This document shows positions 1 through 8,299 of a stretch of 31,738 nt of DNA, one piece after another (position 1 is the stretch's first letter; the number at the start of each line of letters is the position of its first letter). Under the pieces are notes generated by a model, which made no database searches, was not told the origin of the DNA, and saw only the letters and a list, made by a program, of their open reading frames with translations. The stretch is from CAZPUI01 sp964415525. GTDB taxonomy: Bacteria; Acidobacteriota; Holophagae; Holophagales; Holophagaceae. Location: NCBI GenBank assembly GCA_964415525.1, contig CAYQAS010000043.1:1-31738 (forward strand), in the 5' to 3' direction. Position numbers and translations under genes: made by a program.

Positions 1-550
1 CCACCCCGCCCTCCAGCAGGTGGTCGATCTTGCGGAGGATGTGCCCTTCCTTCTTGTTCCCCACCACCTTCACCCGCACCTCGGGGTCGGTGGCATGGAC
101 GCTCACGTGGATGGGGGAAAGGCGCTCCCGCACGATGCGGTCCAGCTCCGCCTCGTCGCTGGAGGAGAGCGTGGAGAAGTGGCCGTAGAGGAAGGAGAGG
201 CGGATGTCCTCGTCCTTCAGGTAGAGGCTCGGGCGGAAGCCCTTCGGCATCTGTTGCACGAAGCAGAACACGCAATTCTGCTTGCAGAGCTTGAGCGGAT
301 CCTCCGCGAGCGCGATGCCCAGCGCGTCTCCGCCGTTCTCGAGCACCACGGTCTCCCGGCTGCCATCCGGCCGCTGGAAGGTCACCTCGGTTTCGTCCTC
401 CCGGCTCACCAGGAACTGGTAGTTCAGCTGGTCTAGCACGGGTTCTCCGCGGATCTCCACGATCCGGTCCCCCGGCGCGATTCCCGCCATCTCCGCCAGA
501 CTCTCTGGCTCCACCGCCACGACCAAGACACCCGGCTTCTTCAAGCGCAC
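1..550 (-). CDS. PDZ-radical SAM DUF512-family protein, N-terminal part
   Basis: The frame runs off the left edge, so only about 183 N-terminal residues are present. Residues 5-45 read as a PDZ-like domain (VAVEPESLAEMAGIAPGDRI). A CxxxCxxC cluster motif follows at about C89/C93/C96 (CKQNCVFCFVQQMPKGFRPS), then SLYLKDEDIRLSFLYGHFSTL. This PDZ plus Cx3Cx2C layout with the KDDD(E)YRLSFL-type segment is characteristic of the DUF512 radical SAM family; no biochemical role for it is firmly established as far as I know. The start is uncertain: GTG at 550 or TTG at 544, both behind a G-rich stretch but neither with a textbook ribosome binding site. The C-terminal DUF512 part is outside the window. 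It is divergent from the dehydratase gene at 810. Confidence 0.8.
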   Translation of the reverse strand, partial: MRLKKPGVLVVAVEPESLAEMAGIAPGDRIVEIRGEPVLDQLNYQFLVSREDETEVTFQRPDGSRETVVLENGGDALGIALAEDPLKLCKQNCVFCFVQQMPKGFRPSLYLKDEDIRLSFLYGHFSTLSSSDEAELDRIVRERLSPIHVSVHATDPEVRVKVVGNKKEGHILRKIDHLLEGGV

Positions 551-809
551 CCCCAGAACCAGTTTAGATGCACTGGAGGCGGGCGCCGCGCATGGAACCG
601 ATGCCGCACAGGTGGATCAGAATCGGGCGGCCCCCCAGGCAGGGTCACTTGACCGCTTCCTCCTGGAACTTTCGGACAAATGGGGGACTCCACCCTTCGA
701 TTCCAGCATGCAGAGTCTCGCAGGGCACCGGACCTGCGGCCATCATGGGGGACATGCACCCGATACGAACGGAAGGACCTGGTCTTTTCACCTCCCCGGA
801 GGCCTCGGC
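551..809. other. Divergent intergenic region between the radical SAM gene and gmd-like gene
   Basis: About 260 bases without a credible gene. An open frame upstream of and continuous with the gmd-like gene exists, but its residues (Arg/Gly/His-rich, no family resemblance) and the good ribosome binding site just before 810 argue that this stretch is untranslated. Promoters for the two divergent genes should lie here; I could not pick convincing -35/-10 boxes. Confidence 0.5.
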
Positions 810-1772
810 ATGAAGGCATTGATTTGCGGTGTGACCGGTCAAGACGGGGCCTATTTGGCCCGGCTGCTCCTGGCCAAGGGATACGACGTCTGGGGAACCT
901 CCCGGGATGCTCAGCTCTCGCCGCTGGTCGCGCTGAAGGCGCTTCAGCTGGAAGGCAAGGTGCGCCTGCTGTCCATGGCGCCCGATGATTTCCGCAGTGT
1001 TTTCACGGCCGTGGAGGAGAGTGATCCGGATGAGATCTACTACCTGGCCAGCCAGAGTTCCGTGGGTCTTTCCTTCCAGCAGCCCGCGCAGACCCTGGAA
1101 AGCTCCTTGAACGGCGTGCTCAACCTGCTGGAGACCATCCGTCTGAGGCGTCGGGCGGTGCGCTTCTACCACGCCAGTTCCAGCGAGTGCTACGGCGATT
1201 GCGGCCGGCAGCCCGCGGACGAGGAAACGGCCTTTCGGCCCCGCAGCCCATACGGTGTGGCCAAGGCCTCGGCTCATTGGCTGGTGGCCAACTACCGCGA
1301 GTCCTACCGACTCCATGCCTGCAACGGCATCCTCTTCAACCACGAGTCCCCCCTGCGACCCCCTCGATTCGTGACACGCAAGATCGTGGTGGCGGCCTGC
1401 CGGATCGCCGCAGGATCCGGCGAGCGGCTGACCCTCGGGCGCACCGATATCGTCCGAGACTGGGGCTGGGCGCCCGAATACGTGGATGCGATGTGGCGCA
1501 TGCTCCAGCACCCGGTGCCCGGAGACTACGTGGTGGCTACGGGTGAGGCGAATTCGCTGGAACGATTCGTGGCCACGGCCTTCGAGGCCGTGGATCTGGA
1601 CTGGCGGGATCACGTGGAGACCTCCGCGGGGCTTTTCCGGCCCGCGGACCTCGCCTGGAGCCAGGGGAATCCCGGGCGTGCGGCGAAGGAGCTTGGCTGG
1701 ATGGCCGAGTTGAAGATGCGAGACGTGGTTCAGCGGATGGTGGAGGCCGAGCGCATCGGGCAGGGGATCTAG
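810..1772 (+). CDS. gmd: GDP-mannose 4,6-dehydratase-like short-chain dehydratase
   Basis: A 320-residue extended SDR protein. Residues 7-13 form the NAD(P)-binding glycine motif (GVTGQDG). The catalytic set is visible as SSSE (123-126) and YxxxK at Y148/K152 in SPYGVAKASAHW. GILFNHESP (173-181) followed by FVTRKIV is the hallmark that separates GDP-mannose 4,6-dehydratases from other epimerases. The family converts GDP-D-mannose to GDP-4-dehydro-6-deoxy-D-mannose, the precursor of GDP-fucose, GDP-rhamnose and GDP-perosamine. The start at ATG 810 follows an AGG-rich site (about 797-803). At 320 residues it is somewhat shorter than many Gmd proteins (about 340-370), and several positions differ from the classical enzyme (SECYGDCG for SELYGKV), so a related GDP-sugar dehydratase or reductase is possible. 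No fucose synthase gene is adjacent. It ends convergently with the next gene, sharing the CTAG at 1769-1772. Confidence 0.8.
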   Translation: MKALICGVTGQDGAYLARLLLAKGYDVWGTSRDAQLSPLVALKALQLEGKVRLLSMAPDDFRSVFTAVEESDPDEIYYLASQSSVGLSFQQPAQTLESSLNGVLNLLETIRLRRRAVRFYHASSSECYGDCGRQPADEETAFRPRSPYGVAKASAHWLVANYRESYRLHACNGILFNHESPLRPPRFVTRKIVVAACRIAAGSGERLTLGRTDIVRDWGWAPEYVDAMWRMLQHPVPGDYVVATGEANSLERFVATAFEAVDLDWRDHVETSAGLFRPADLAWSQGNPGRAAKELGWMAELKMRDVVQRMVEAERIGQGI

Positions 1773-3106
1773 ATCCTTCCCAGCCGGGTCAATCCTTCGG
1801 CCAGCGTGGTGCGGTCCGCCGCGCTGCCGATGCTGATGCGCAGACCGTCCTCGGCCCCGCGGCCCGTGGCGAAGGTGCTCGTGGGGACGACGACGACACC
1901 GGCGGCGAGGGCGCGCTTGGTGAAGCGCTCGGAGCCTCCCGCGGGCTTGTGGATCCAGACATGCGGGCAGTGGGGCTCGCCGCGCCAGTCGAGGCCCTGG
2001 AGGTGGTGGGCGCAGAGCCGGTAGCGGGCGGCGAGTTCCTTGCGCTGGGCCTGGAGGCGGCGCCAGGCGGTGCCGTCGCTCAACCAGGAGGTGCCCAGGG
2101 CCATGGCGAGGGCGGACACGTACCAGGTGGTGTGGTGCTCCGCCTCCGCGATGCGGTCCCGCAGGCGCGGCGGCAGGTGCAGGTAGCCGAGGCGCAGCCC
2201 CGGGGCCACGGTCTTGGAGAGGCCCGTGAGGTAGATGACCCGCTCCGGTGCCAGGGCGGCGAGGGGCGGCGGGGCGTCCTCCGGCAAGAGGCCGTAGACG
2301 TCCTCCTCGACGATGGTGACGTCGTGGCGCCGGGCCAGCACCATCAGCCGCTTGCGCCGCTCGAGACTCGCGGTGGAGGTGGTGGGGTTGTGCAGGGTCG
2401 GTGAAAGCACCGCGAGGCGCAGGCCTTGGCGGCAGGCGGCCTCGAAGGCTGCGGGAAGGACGCCTTCATCATCCATGGCCAGGGCGTGAAGGCGGCGCCG
2501 GGCGTGGCGGGCGACGGCCTTCAGGCCCGGATAAACGAGCGCCTCGCAGCCGATCTCCTCGACTTCGGGAAAGAGGCCGAGGGCCGTGTCCATGGCGTGC
2601 TGGGCCCCGGCGCAGACCATGATGCCTTTCGCGTCCGCCTCGAAGCCCCGGCGCTGGAGCCAGGCCGCGGCGGCCTCCCGGTGGAGCAGGATGTCTGGCG
2701 GGGTGGCGTAGTGCAGGTAGCGCCCCGTCTCCCCGCGCTCCAGGGCGAGCAGGCCCGAGGACAGGTCGTCCTCCCGCAGCCCCACTGGTGGGCGGTTCGT
2801 GCTGAGGTCGATGACGCCGCCTTCGGGCCGCTGCTGCAGGGCGAAGATCGCCGCCTCGCTGGCGGTGCCGAGCACGTAGGTGCCACGTCCGACTTCGCCG
2901 CCCACCATGCGCCGTCGCGCCGCCTCGCGGTAGGCCCGGGTGATGGTGCTCACATTGACGCCAAGGAGGTCCGCCAGGGTGCGATGGGTGGGCAACTGGT
3001 CGCCGGGACGCAGCTCCCCCAGGCGGATGGCTTCGGCAATGGATTCCACCACCGCGAGGTAGGCGGGCAGGGGGGAATCGCTGAGTTCAGGCATCCACAT
3101 TGTCAT
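1769..3106 (-). CDS. MocR-family GntR/aminotransferase transcriptional regulator
   Basis: About 445 residues. Residues 14-80 are a GntR-type winged helix (YLAVVESIAEAIRLGELRPG, then LADLLGVNVSTITRAYREAA). The rest is a fold-type I aminotransferase: SPTLHNPT (235-242, the PLP-contacting Asn), VEEDVYG (266-272, with PLP Asp269 and Tyr271) and LSKTVAPGLRLGYL with the PLP lysine at K298. This is the MocR/PdxR/GabR architecture, in which the aminotransferase domain senses PLP or an amino compound and the protein activates or represses a neighbouring, usually divergent, gene. Starts at 3106, 3100 and 3094 are all possible; 3106 overlaps one of the putative operator repeats, so the shorter starts may be real. 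The divergent gene is dsrC, so a sulfur or amino acid effector is a reasonable guess but is not shown. Confidence 0.88.
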   Translation of the reverse strand: MTMWMPELSDSPLPAYLAVVESIAEAIRLGELRPGDQLPTHRTLADLLGVNVSTITRAYREAARRRMVGGEVGRGTYVLGTASEAAIFALQQRPEGGVIDLSTNRPPVGLREDDLSSGLLALERGETGRYLHYATPPDILLHREAAAAWLQRRGFEADAKGIMVCAGAQHAMDTALGLFPEVEEIGCEALVYPGLKAVARHARRRLHALAMDDEGVLPAAFEAACRQGLRLAVLSPTLHNPTTSTASLERRKRLMVLARRHDVTIVEEDVYGLLPEDAPPPLAALAPERVIYLTGLSKTVAPGLRLGYLHLPPRLRDRIAEAEHHTTWYVSALAMALGTSWLSDGTAWRRLQAQRKELAARYRLCAHHLQGLDWRGEPHCPHVWIHKPAGGSERFTKRALAAGVVVVPTSTFATGRGAEDGLRISIGSAADRTTLAEGLTRLGRI

Positions 3107-3135
3107 GCACACAATTCTGGAACCGATGCACACAA
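3105..3135. promoter_or_regulatory. Putative MocR operator: two ATGCACACAA direct repeats
   Basis: ATGCACACAA occurs at 3105-3114 and again at 3126-3135, exactly 21 bp apart start to start, in the short divergent region between the MocR regulator and dsrC. Direct repeats two helical turns apart are the known operator style of MocR proteins such as GabR and PdxR. The sequence and spacing are seen; binding is inferred. Confidence 0.55.
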
Positions 3136-3185
3136 ACTTCCAGCACGGACCGCCGCCTGAGCGGGAGGACCACGGGAGATTCGCC

Positions 3186-3506
3186 ATGCGCAGCATCGAC
3201 TTCAACGGCACCACCATCGCCCTCAACGAAGAAGGCTTCCTGGAAGAGCCGGGTCTCTGGAACGAGGAGCTGGCCCTCGTCCTGGCCAAGGTCGAGGAAG
3301 GCCTGGAGAGCCTCACGGACGAGCACTGGGCCGTGATCCGCTTCATCCGCAGCCACTTCGAAGCCAACAACGCCGCGCCCATGGTGCGCGCGGTCTGCAA
3401 GGGCAGCGGTGTGCGGCTTCAGCAGATCTATGATCTCTTCCCCAGCGGCCCCGCCAAGGGCGCCTGCAAGCTGGCCGGCCTGCCCAAGCCCGACGGTTGC
3501 GTCTAG
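3186..3506 (+). CDS. dsrC: DsrC/TusE-family sulfur carrier protein
   Basis: A 106-residue protein with the family blocks LTDEHWAVIRFIRSHFE (43-59), APMVRAVCKGSG and DLFPSGPAKGACKLAGLP. The flexible C-terminal arm ends KPDGCV. Both redox cysteines of true DsrC are present: the penultimate C105 and C94 in KGACK. In characterised DsrC these two form a trisulfide or disulfide that a DsrMK- or Hdr-type membrane or soluble complex reduces; TusE-only proteins lack C94. It is a soluble sulfur carrier. ATG 3186 is chosen because GGGAGA lies at 3174-3179 and the family's N terminus begins there; the frame is open further upstream but that part lies in the operator region. It is followed by DsrM- and DsrK-like genes, fitting an electron path to DsrC. 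No dsrAB sulfite reductase is in the window. Confidence 0.93.
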   Translation: MRSIDFNGTTIALNEEGFLEEPGLWNEELALVLAKVEEGLESLTDEHWAVIRFIRSHFEANNAAPMVRAVCKGSGVRLQQIYDLFPSGPAKGACKLAGLPKPDGCV

Positions 3507-3565
3507 GACAGGGATGAATCTGGTCGGTCAAGGACTGGCGAGATCAACTGGGCCAGCTTGCAGTT

Positions 3566-3625
3566 ATCCCCTTCATCCCTGTTTGAAATGTTTTTGAAAA
3601 ATTTTTGAACAGGGATGAAGGGGAT
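3566..3625. repeat. Perfect 18-bp inverted repeat between dsrC and dsrM-like genes
   Basis: ATCCCCTTCATCCCTGTT (3566-3583) and its exact complement (3608-3625) flank a 24-nt A/T-rich loop. A partial copy of the right arm (ACAGGGATGAA) also occurs just after the dsrC stop, near 3509. There is no U-tract after the stem, so it looks less like an intrinsic terminator than like a dispersed intergenic palindrome or an mRNA-processing or attenuation stem that could lower dsrMK expression relative to dsrC. Confidence 0.8.
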
Positions 3626-3693
3626 GAAATGACAAAGCGCATCTTTTGTGACAGTCGCTGTCTGATCGACCCCTTCATGAGTGACATCCATCC

Positions 3694-4404
3694 ATGAATC
3701 TGACTTCTCTGTTGATCCTCGTCGCCGCGGCCTGGGCCGGGGGGGCGTTATTGTTCCTGCGGGCGCGGGTCGCGGCCTATGGGCGTCGTGAGTTGTTCGC
3801 GGCCCCGGCGGGGAGCCCGGCTGCGGGCATCCGCTACGCCTTCACCAAGGGCATGCGTCCGGACGCCAAGGAGAGCGTGCGGGAGCACCTGCCCAGCTAC
3901 CTGGCGGGCATGGCCTATCACGCGGGCACTTTCACGGCCTTCGGGGTGCTGGCGCTCAGCCTGGTCCACGTCGCGGTTCCGACAGTTGCTGTCTGGCCGA
4001 TGCGGGTGCTGCTGGCGGCGGGTTTCGCGGGCGGCCTGAGTCTCTTTCTGAAGCGGCTCTTCAAGGCGGAACTGCGCGGCCTTTCCAACCCCGACGACTT
4101 CGTGTCGAACCTGCTGGTGACGGCCTTCGTGGGCCTCGCCCTGACTCCTTTGCATGCGGTCTGGCAGTTGAGCGCCATCGCGCTGCTGGTGTACGTGCCC
4201 CTCGGCAAGATCCGTCACTGCCTCTTCTTCTTCTCCACCCGCGCCGCCTTCGGGGCCTACTTCGGTCGCCGTGGCGTGTTTCCGGATATCAAACGGGGGG
4301 GACCGCCTGCTCCCGGTGGTCGCGATGTCCCCCCCGATTCCCCCCATGGGTCGATCGGGCAGAGCCCGCTCAACCCATCCACGGGAGGAACCCATGTCCG
4401 CTGA
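3694..4404 (+). CDS. DsrM/NarI-like membrane cytochrome b subunit
   Basis: A 236-residue integral membrane protein with about five hydrophobic segments (roughly 4-22, 67-92, 100-122, 138-157 and 158-180). It carries the layout of NarI/DsrM/HdrE-type quinol-oxidising cytochrome b proteins: histidines on the membrane segments (H76 in YLAGMAYHAGTF and H175 in GKIRHCLFFFSTR) are probable heme b ligands. The expected role is to pass electrons between menaquinol and the adjacent iron-sulfur subunit. The stop overlaps the start of the next gene by 11 nt, so the two are translationally coupled. Odd point: after the usual end of such proteins (RRGVFP, about residue 197) the frame continues about 40 residues through a Gly/Pro-rich tail that coincides with a G7/C7 hairpin, so the native C terminus may differ. 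Confidence 0.85.
   Translation: MNLTSLLILVAAAWAGGALLFLRARVAAYGRRELFAAPAGSPAAGIRYAFTKGMRPDAKESVREHLPSYLAGMAYHAGTFTAFGVLALSLVHVAVPTVAVWPMRVLLAAGFAGGLSLFLKRLFKAELRGLSNPDDFVSNLLVTAFVGLALTPLHAVWQLSAIALLVYVPLGKIRHCLFFFSTRAAFGAYFGRRGVFPDIKRGGPPAPGGRDVPPDSPHGSIGQSPLNPSTGGTHVR
4295..4335. repeat. G7/C7 hairpin at the dsrM-dsrK junction
   Basis: GGGGGGGAC (4295-4303) and GTCCCCCCC (4327-4335) form a perfect 9-bp stem around a 23-nt loop, inside the last codons of the DsrM-like frame and 58 nt before the DsrK-like start. It could be an mRNA structure controlling coupling, or a slippage-prone tract. Confidence 0.7.
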
Positions 4405-5713
4405 ACTCGATCCCAAAATCGCGGCGCTGACGGATGCGGATCTGAGTCGTGGTCTGGCCTTCTTCCGCAGCAAACTGAAGGATGCCGAGGCCAGCTACCT
4501 CAACAGCTGCGTCCACTGCGGGCTCTGCGCGGATAGCTGCCACTACCACCGTGCGGAACCGGAACTGGAGAACGTCCCCGCCCGGAAGCTGGATCATGTG
4601 ACCTCGGTCTACAAGGCTCACTTCACGACCATGGGCAAGGTCCTGCCGGGGCTCGTGGGCGCGAAGCAGCTGGATCGCGCCATGGTGCAGACCTGGCTGG
4701 ATGCCGTCTTCGGTCGCTGCTCCATGTGCGGCCGCTGCTCCATCAACTGCACCATTGGCATCCCCATGCCCGCCCTCTTCCGCGCCGCCCGCGCCACGCT
4801 GGCGGAGCTTGGGGTGGTGCCGGAAGACCTCCAGGCGACCGTCGACAACAGCCTCCAGCACGGCAACAACATGGCCATCACCCGCGAGGAGTGGGTCGAC
4901 ACCGTGGAGTGGATCGCCGAAGAACTGCAGGCCGAGACCGGCGATCCCGAAGCCTCGTTGCCCTTGGACAAGCAGGGCGCGAAGTACCTCTTCACGGTGA
5001 ACCCCCGGGAGGCCAAGTTCTTCCCGCTCTCCATGCAGGCGAGCGCCAAGGTCTTCTGGGCGGCCAAGGAGGACTGGACCCTGGCCAGCGATGCGGGCTG
5101 GGATCTCACGAACTACGGCCTCTTCAACGGCCAGGACGATCAGGCCGCGGCCATCGTGAAGAACCTCACGGACGCCATGGAGCGTCTGGGCTGTCAGGCC
5201 TTGGTGATTGGCGAGTGCGGCCACGGCTACCAGAGCGCGCGCTGGATGGGACCGGAGTGGCTCAAGAAGCACTTCCCCTATCCCGTCCTGAGCATCTTGG
5301 AACTGATGGACGAGTACCTGGCGGACGGTCGGATCCAGGTGGATCCCAGCGTCCACAAACAGCCCGTCACCCTGCATGACCCCTGCAACCTGGTGCGCCA
5401 CGGCGGGATCTCCGAGCCCCAGCGCCGCGTGCTGCGACAGACGGTGTCCAACTTCGTCGAGATGGCCCCGAATGGCGTCGAGAACTACTGCTGCGGCGGC
5501 GGCGGCGGGCAGCTGGCCATGGGCCGCTACAAGTCGCGGCGCCTGAAGGCCGGTGGCGTGAAGGCGAACCAGATCCAGGCCACCGGCGCCAAGGTGGTCG
5601 CCACGCCTTGCCACAACTGCGTCGACCAGCTCGGTGAGCTGAACAAGGAATACAAGCTGAACGTCCAGATCAAGACCGTGGCGGAACTCGTGGCCGCCGC
5701 CATCGTGAAGTAA
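4394..5713 (+). CDS. DsrK/HdrD-like heterodisulfide reductase-type Fe-S protein
   Basis: 439 residues. Two ferredoxin-like [4Fe-4S] motifs lie at C39/C42/C45/C49 (CVHCGLCADSCH) and C109/C112/C115/C119 (CSMCGRCSINCT). A C-terminal CCG domain follows with C331 (LHDPCN), C366-C367 (YCCGGGGG) and C406/C409 (TPCHNC), the ligand set of the special catalytic cluster of HdrB/HdrD/DsrK. The first CCG half is degenerate (GECGHGY, C275 only). Family members such as DsrK and TmcB take electrons from the partner cytochrome b and reduce a disulfide or trisulfide, in DsrK's case on DsrC. The start at ATG 4394 has GGAGG about 6 nt upstream and overlaps the DsrM-like stop. With DsrC two genes upstream, DsrC is the most likely substrate (inference). 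Confidence 0.9.
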   Translation: MSAELDPKIAALTDADLSRGLAFFRSKLKDAEASYLNSCVHCGLCADSCHYHRAEPELENVPARKLDHVTSVYKAHFTTMGKVLPGLVGAKQLDRAMVQTWLDAVFGRCSMCGRCSINCTIGIPMPALFRAARATLAELGVVPEDLQATVDNSLQHGNNMAITREEWVDTVEWIAEELQAETGDPEASLPLDKQGAKYLFTVNPREAKFFPLSMQASAKVFWAAKEDWTLASDAGWDLTNYGLFNGQDDQAAAIVKNLTDAMERLGCQALVIGECGHGYQSARWMGPEWLKKHFPYPVLSILELMDEYLADGRIQVDPSVHKQPVTLHDPCNLVRHGGISEPQRRVLRQTVSNFVEMAPNGVENYCCGGGGGQLAMGRYKSRRLKAGGVKANQIQATGAKVVATPCHNCVDQLGELNKEYKLNVQIKTVAELVAAAIVK

Positions 5714-5721
5714 AAAAGCCT

Positions 5722-5849
5722 TTAACCACGGAGCACACGGAGGACACGAAGAAGGAAAAAGGAGGAAAAGCACGGCTGTGTGCTGCTCCCATCTGAATGT
5801 CTTATTCCCGTTTGCTTTTCTCCGTGTGCTCCGTGTTCTCCGTGGTGAA
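5722..5849. repeat. Imperfect inverted repeat of 9-bp ACACGGAGN units
   Basis: The left arm (about 5722-5756, beginning TTAACCACGGAGCACACGG) and the right arm (about 5815-5849, ending TCTCCGTGGTGAA) are complementary over most of 35 nt. Each arm is itself made of a 9-bp unit, ACACGGAGN. This ACCACGGAGNACACGGAG palindrome resembles dispersed intergenic elements known from many environmental bacterial genomes, which often produce spurious proteins containing PRRTRSTR or PPCAPW. It fills most of the gap between the DsrK-like and cysteine desulfurase genes. Confidence 0.8.
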
Positions 5850-5875
5850 TGATCTTTCTCCTTTTTAGGTGACCC

Positions 5876-7096
5876 ATGACGACTCAGACCTCTCCCTATC
5901 TCAATCTGCCCATCCCGCCCGAAGTGAAGATGATCTACCTCGATAACGGGGCGACCTCTTTCCCGAAGCCGCAGGAAGTCTATGAGCAGATGGACACCTT
6001 CTACCGCAGCTCCGGTGTGAATCCCGGCCGCAGCGGCTTCGACCTCTGCCTGGAAGCCGGCAGCATGGTCGACGAGACCCGCAAGCTGATGTGCGAGTTC
6101 TTCGGCGGCACGGATCAGAACCGTCTCGTCTTCGGCTACAACTCCACAGACGTCCTGAACCTGGCCATCTGGGGCACCATCAACCCCGGCGACCACGTCA
6201 TCACGACCCACGTGGAGCACAACGCCACGCTGCGTCCCATCTGGAAGTTGGAGCAGGAAGGTTGCCCCGTGGACTGGGTGGACTTCGACGAGGCGGGCTA
6301 TGTGGATCCGCAGGAGATCATCCGGCGCATGCGGCCCGACACCAAGGCCGTCGTGATGAACCACGGCAGCAACGTGCTGGGCACGATCCAGGACGCCGCC
6401 ACCGTTGGGAAGGCCTGCCGCGAGCGGGGCATCCTCTTCATCATGGACGTCAGCCAGAGCGCGGGCATGGTGCCCGTGAAGATGGATGAGCTGAACGCGG
6501 ACATCATCTGCTTCACCGGCCACAAGAGCCTGATGGGGCCCATGGGCATTGGCGGCATGTATGTGCGTGAGGGCGTGGAGATCCGCCACACCCGCGCCGG
6601 CGGCACCGGCGTGAAGAGCATTCAGCGCGCCCACCTGGATGAGTACCCGTACCGCATGGAATACGGCACGCCCAACCTGCCGGGCATCGCGGGCCTCAAC
6701 GCGGGCGTTAAGTGGGTGAATAAGTATGGGATCGACGCCATCCACCGCCACGAGATGGCGCTGTGGACGACCCTGCGCAACGCCATGGCTGAGATCGACG
6801 GTGTGACGCTCTACGGCGCCACCGTGGTGCCCGGCAAGCAGCGCATCAGCGTGCTCAGCTTCAACATCGAAGGCCTGGAGGCGATGGACACCGGCACGAT
6901 GCTGGACGTCGACCACAACATTGCCTGCCGCACGGGACTGCACTGCACCCCCATGGTTCACGAGCACCTCGGGACGGACAAACTTCACGGAGCAGTGCGT
7001 TTCGGCATCGGTGCTTTCAACAATGAAGCCCATATCCGAACAGCCATTGACGCAGTGTCAGAGATTGCAGAAATGCAGCGTCGGAAGCGTCGCTGA
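5876..7096 (+). CDS. Class V aminotransferase, cysteine desulfurase family
   Basis: 406 residues, PLP fold-type I. Seen: YLDNGATSFPKPQEV (21-35), the PLP-stacking H115 in THVEHNA, DVSQSAG (191-197), the PLP lysine K217 in FTGHKSLMGP, and the persulfide-forming cysteine C357 in RTGLHCTP. The short active-site region and overall pattern fit the NifS/SufS-like cysteine desulfurase family that includes the TIGR01977 group, which release sulfur from L-cysteine as an enzyme persulfide. ATG 5876 has AGGTGA at about 5867-5872. It sits downstream of dsrC-dsrMK-like genes and upstream of a cysteine-synthase-family gene, so it may feed persulfide sulfur to DsrC or another acceptor; the sequence alone does not prove this. 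Selenocysteine lyase activity is an alternative. Confidence 0.88.
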   Translation: MTTQTSPYLNLPIPPEVKMIYLDNGATSFPKPQEVYEQMDTFYRSSGVNPGRSGFDLCLEAGSMVDETRKLMCEFFGGTDQNRLVFGYNSTDVLNLAIWGTINPGDHVITTHVEHNATLRPIWKLEQEGCPVDWVDFDEAGYVDPQEIIRRMRPDTKAVVMNHGSNVLGTIQDAATVGKACRERGILFIMDVSQSAGMVPVKMDELNADIICFTGHKSLMGPMGIGGMYVREGVEIRHTRAGGTGVKSIQRAHLDEYPYRMEYGTPNLPGIAGLNAGVKWVNKYGIDAIHRHEMALWTTLRNAMAEIDGVTLYGATVVPGKQRISVLSFNIEGLEAMDTGTMLDVDHNIACRTGLHCTPMVHEHLGTDKLHGAVRFGIGAFNNEAHIRTAIDAVSEIAEMQRRKRR

Positions 7097-7151
7097 TCGA
7101 TAATCTGATAGTGGATTTGCCCGGCGGAACGATGGACCGAGGCAGAGTGAA

Positions 7152-7207
7152 AACAGGCGATGCCCCGGATGAAATCCAGTCCGGGGCTTCGCGTACCGAA
7201 ACCTGTT
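7152..7207 (+). promoter_or_regulatory. Structured RNA leader before the cysteine-synthase-like gene
   Basis: Nested complementary segments in the 145-nt gap: AACAGG (7152-7157) pairs with CCTGTT (7202-7207), and inside it GCCCCGGA (7162-7169) pairs perfectly with TCCGGGGC (7180-7187) around a 10-nt loop. There is no U-tract. The ribosome binding site GGGGAG (7231-7236) follows in a second GC-rich stretch. It could be a cis-regulatory leader; I matched it to no known riboswitch class. Confidence 0.35.
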
Positions 7208-7241
7208 GCGGGGCCCGACAAGACGGTCCCGGGGAGCATCC

Positions 7242-8276
<1,035 letters not shown>

Positions 8277-8299
8277 AGGCCTTTTGCGAGGAACCAGGC

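Noticed and set aside
612..809. N-terminal extension of the gmd-like protein from ATG 612
   Set aside because: The extra 66 residues precede the NAD-binding strand that is always at the N terminus of this family; ATG 810 has its own ribosome binding site.
4370..7033. An 887-codon minus-strand open frame
   Set aside because: It crosses two well-identified plus-strand genes and the palindrome between them, whose translation gives the spurious PRRTRSTR/PPCAPW strings; no family resemblance.
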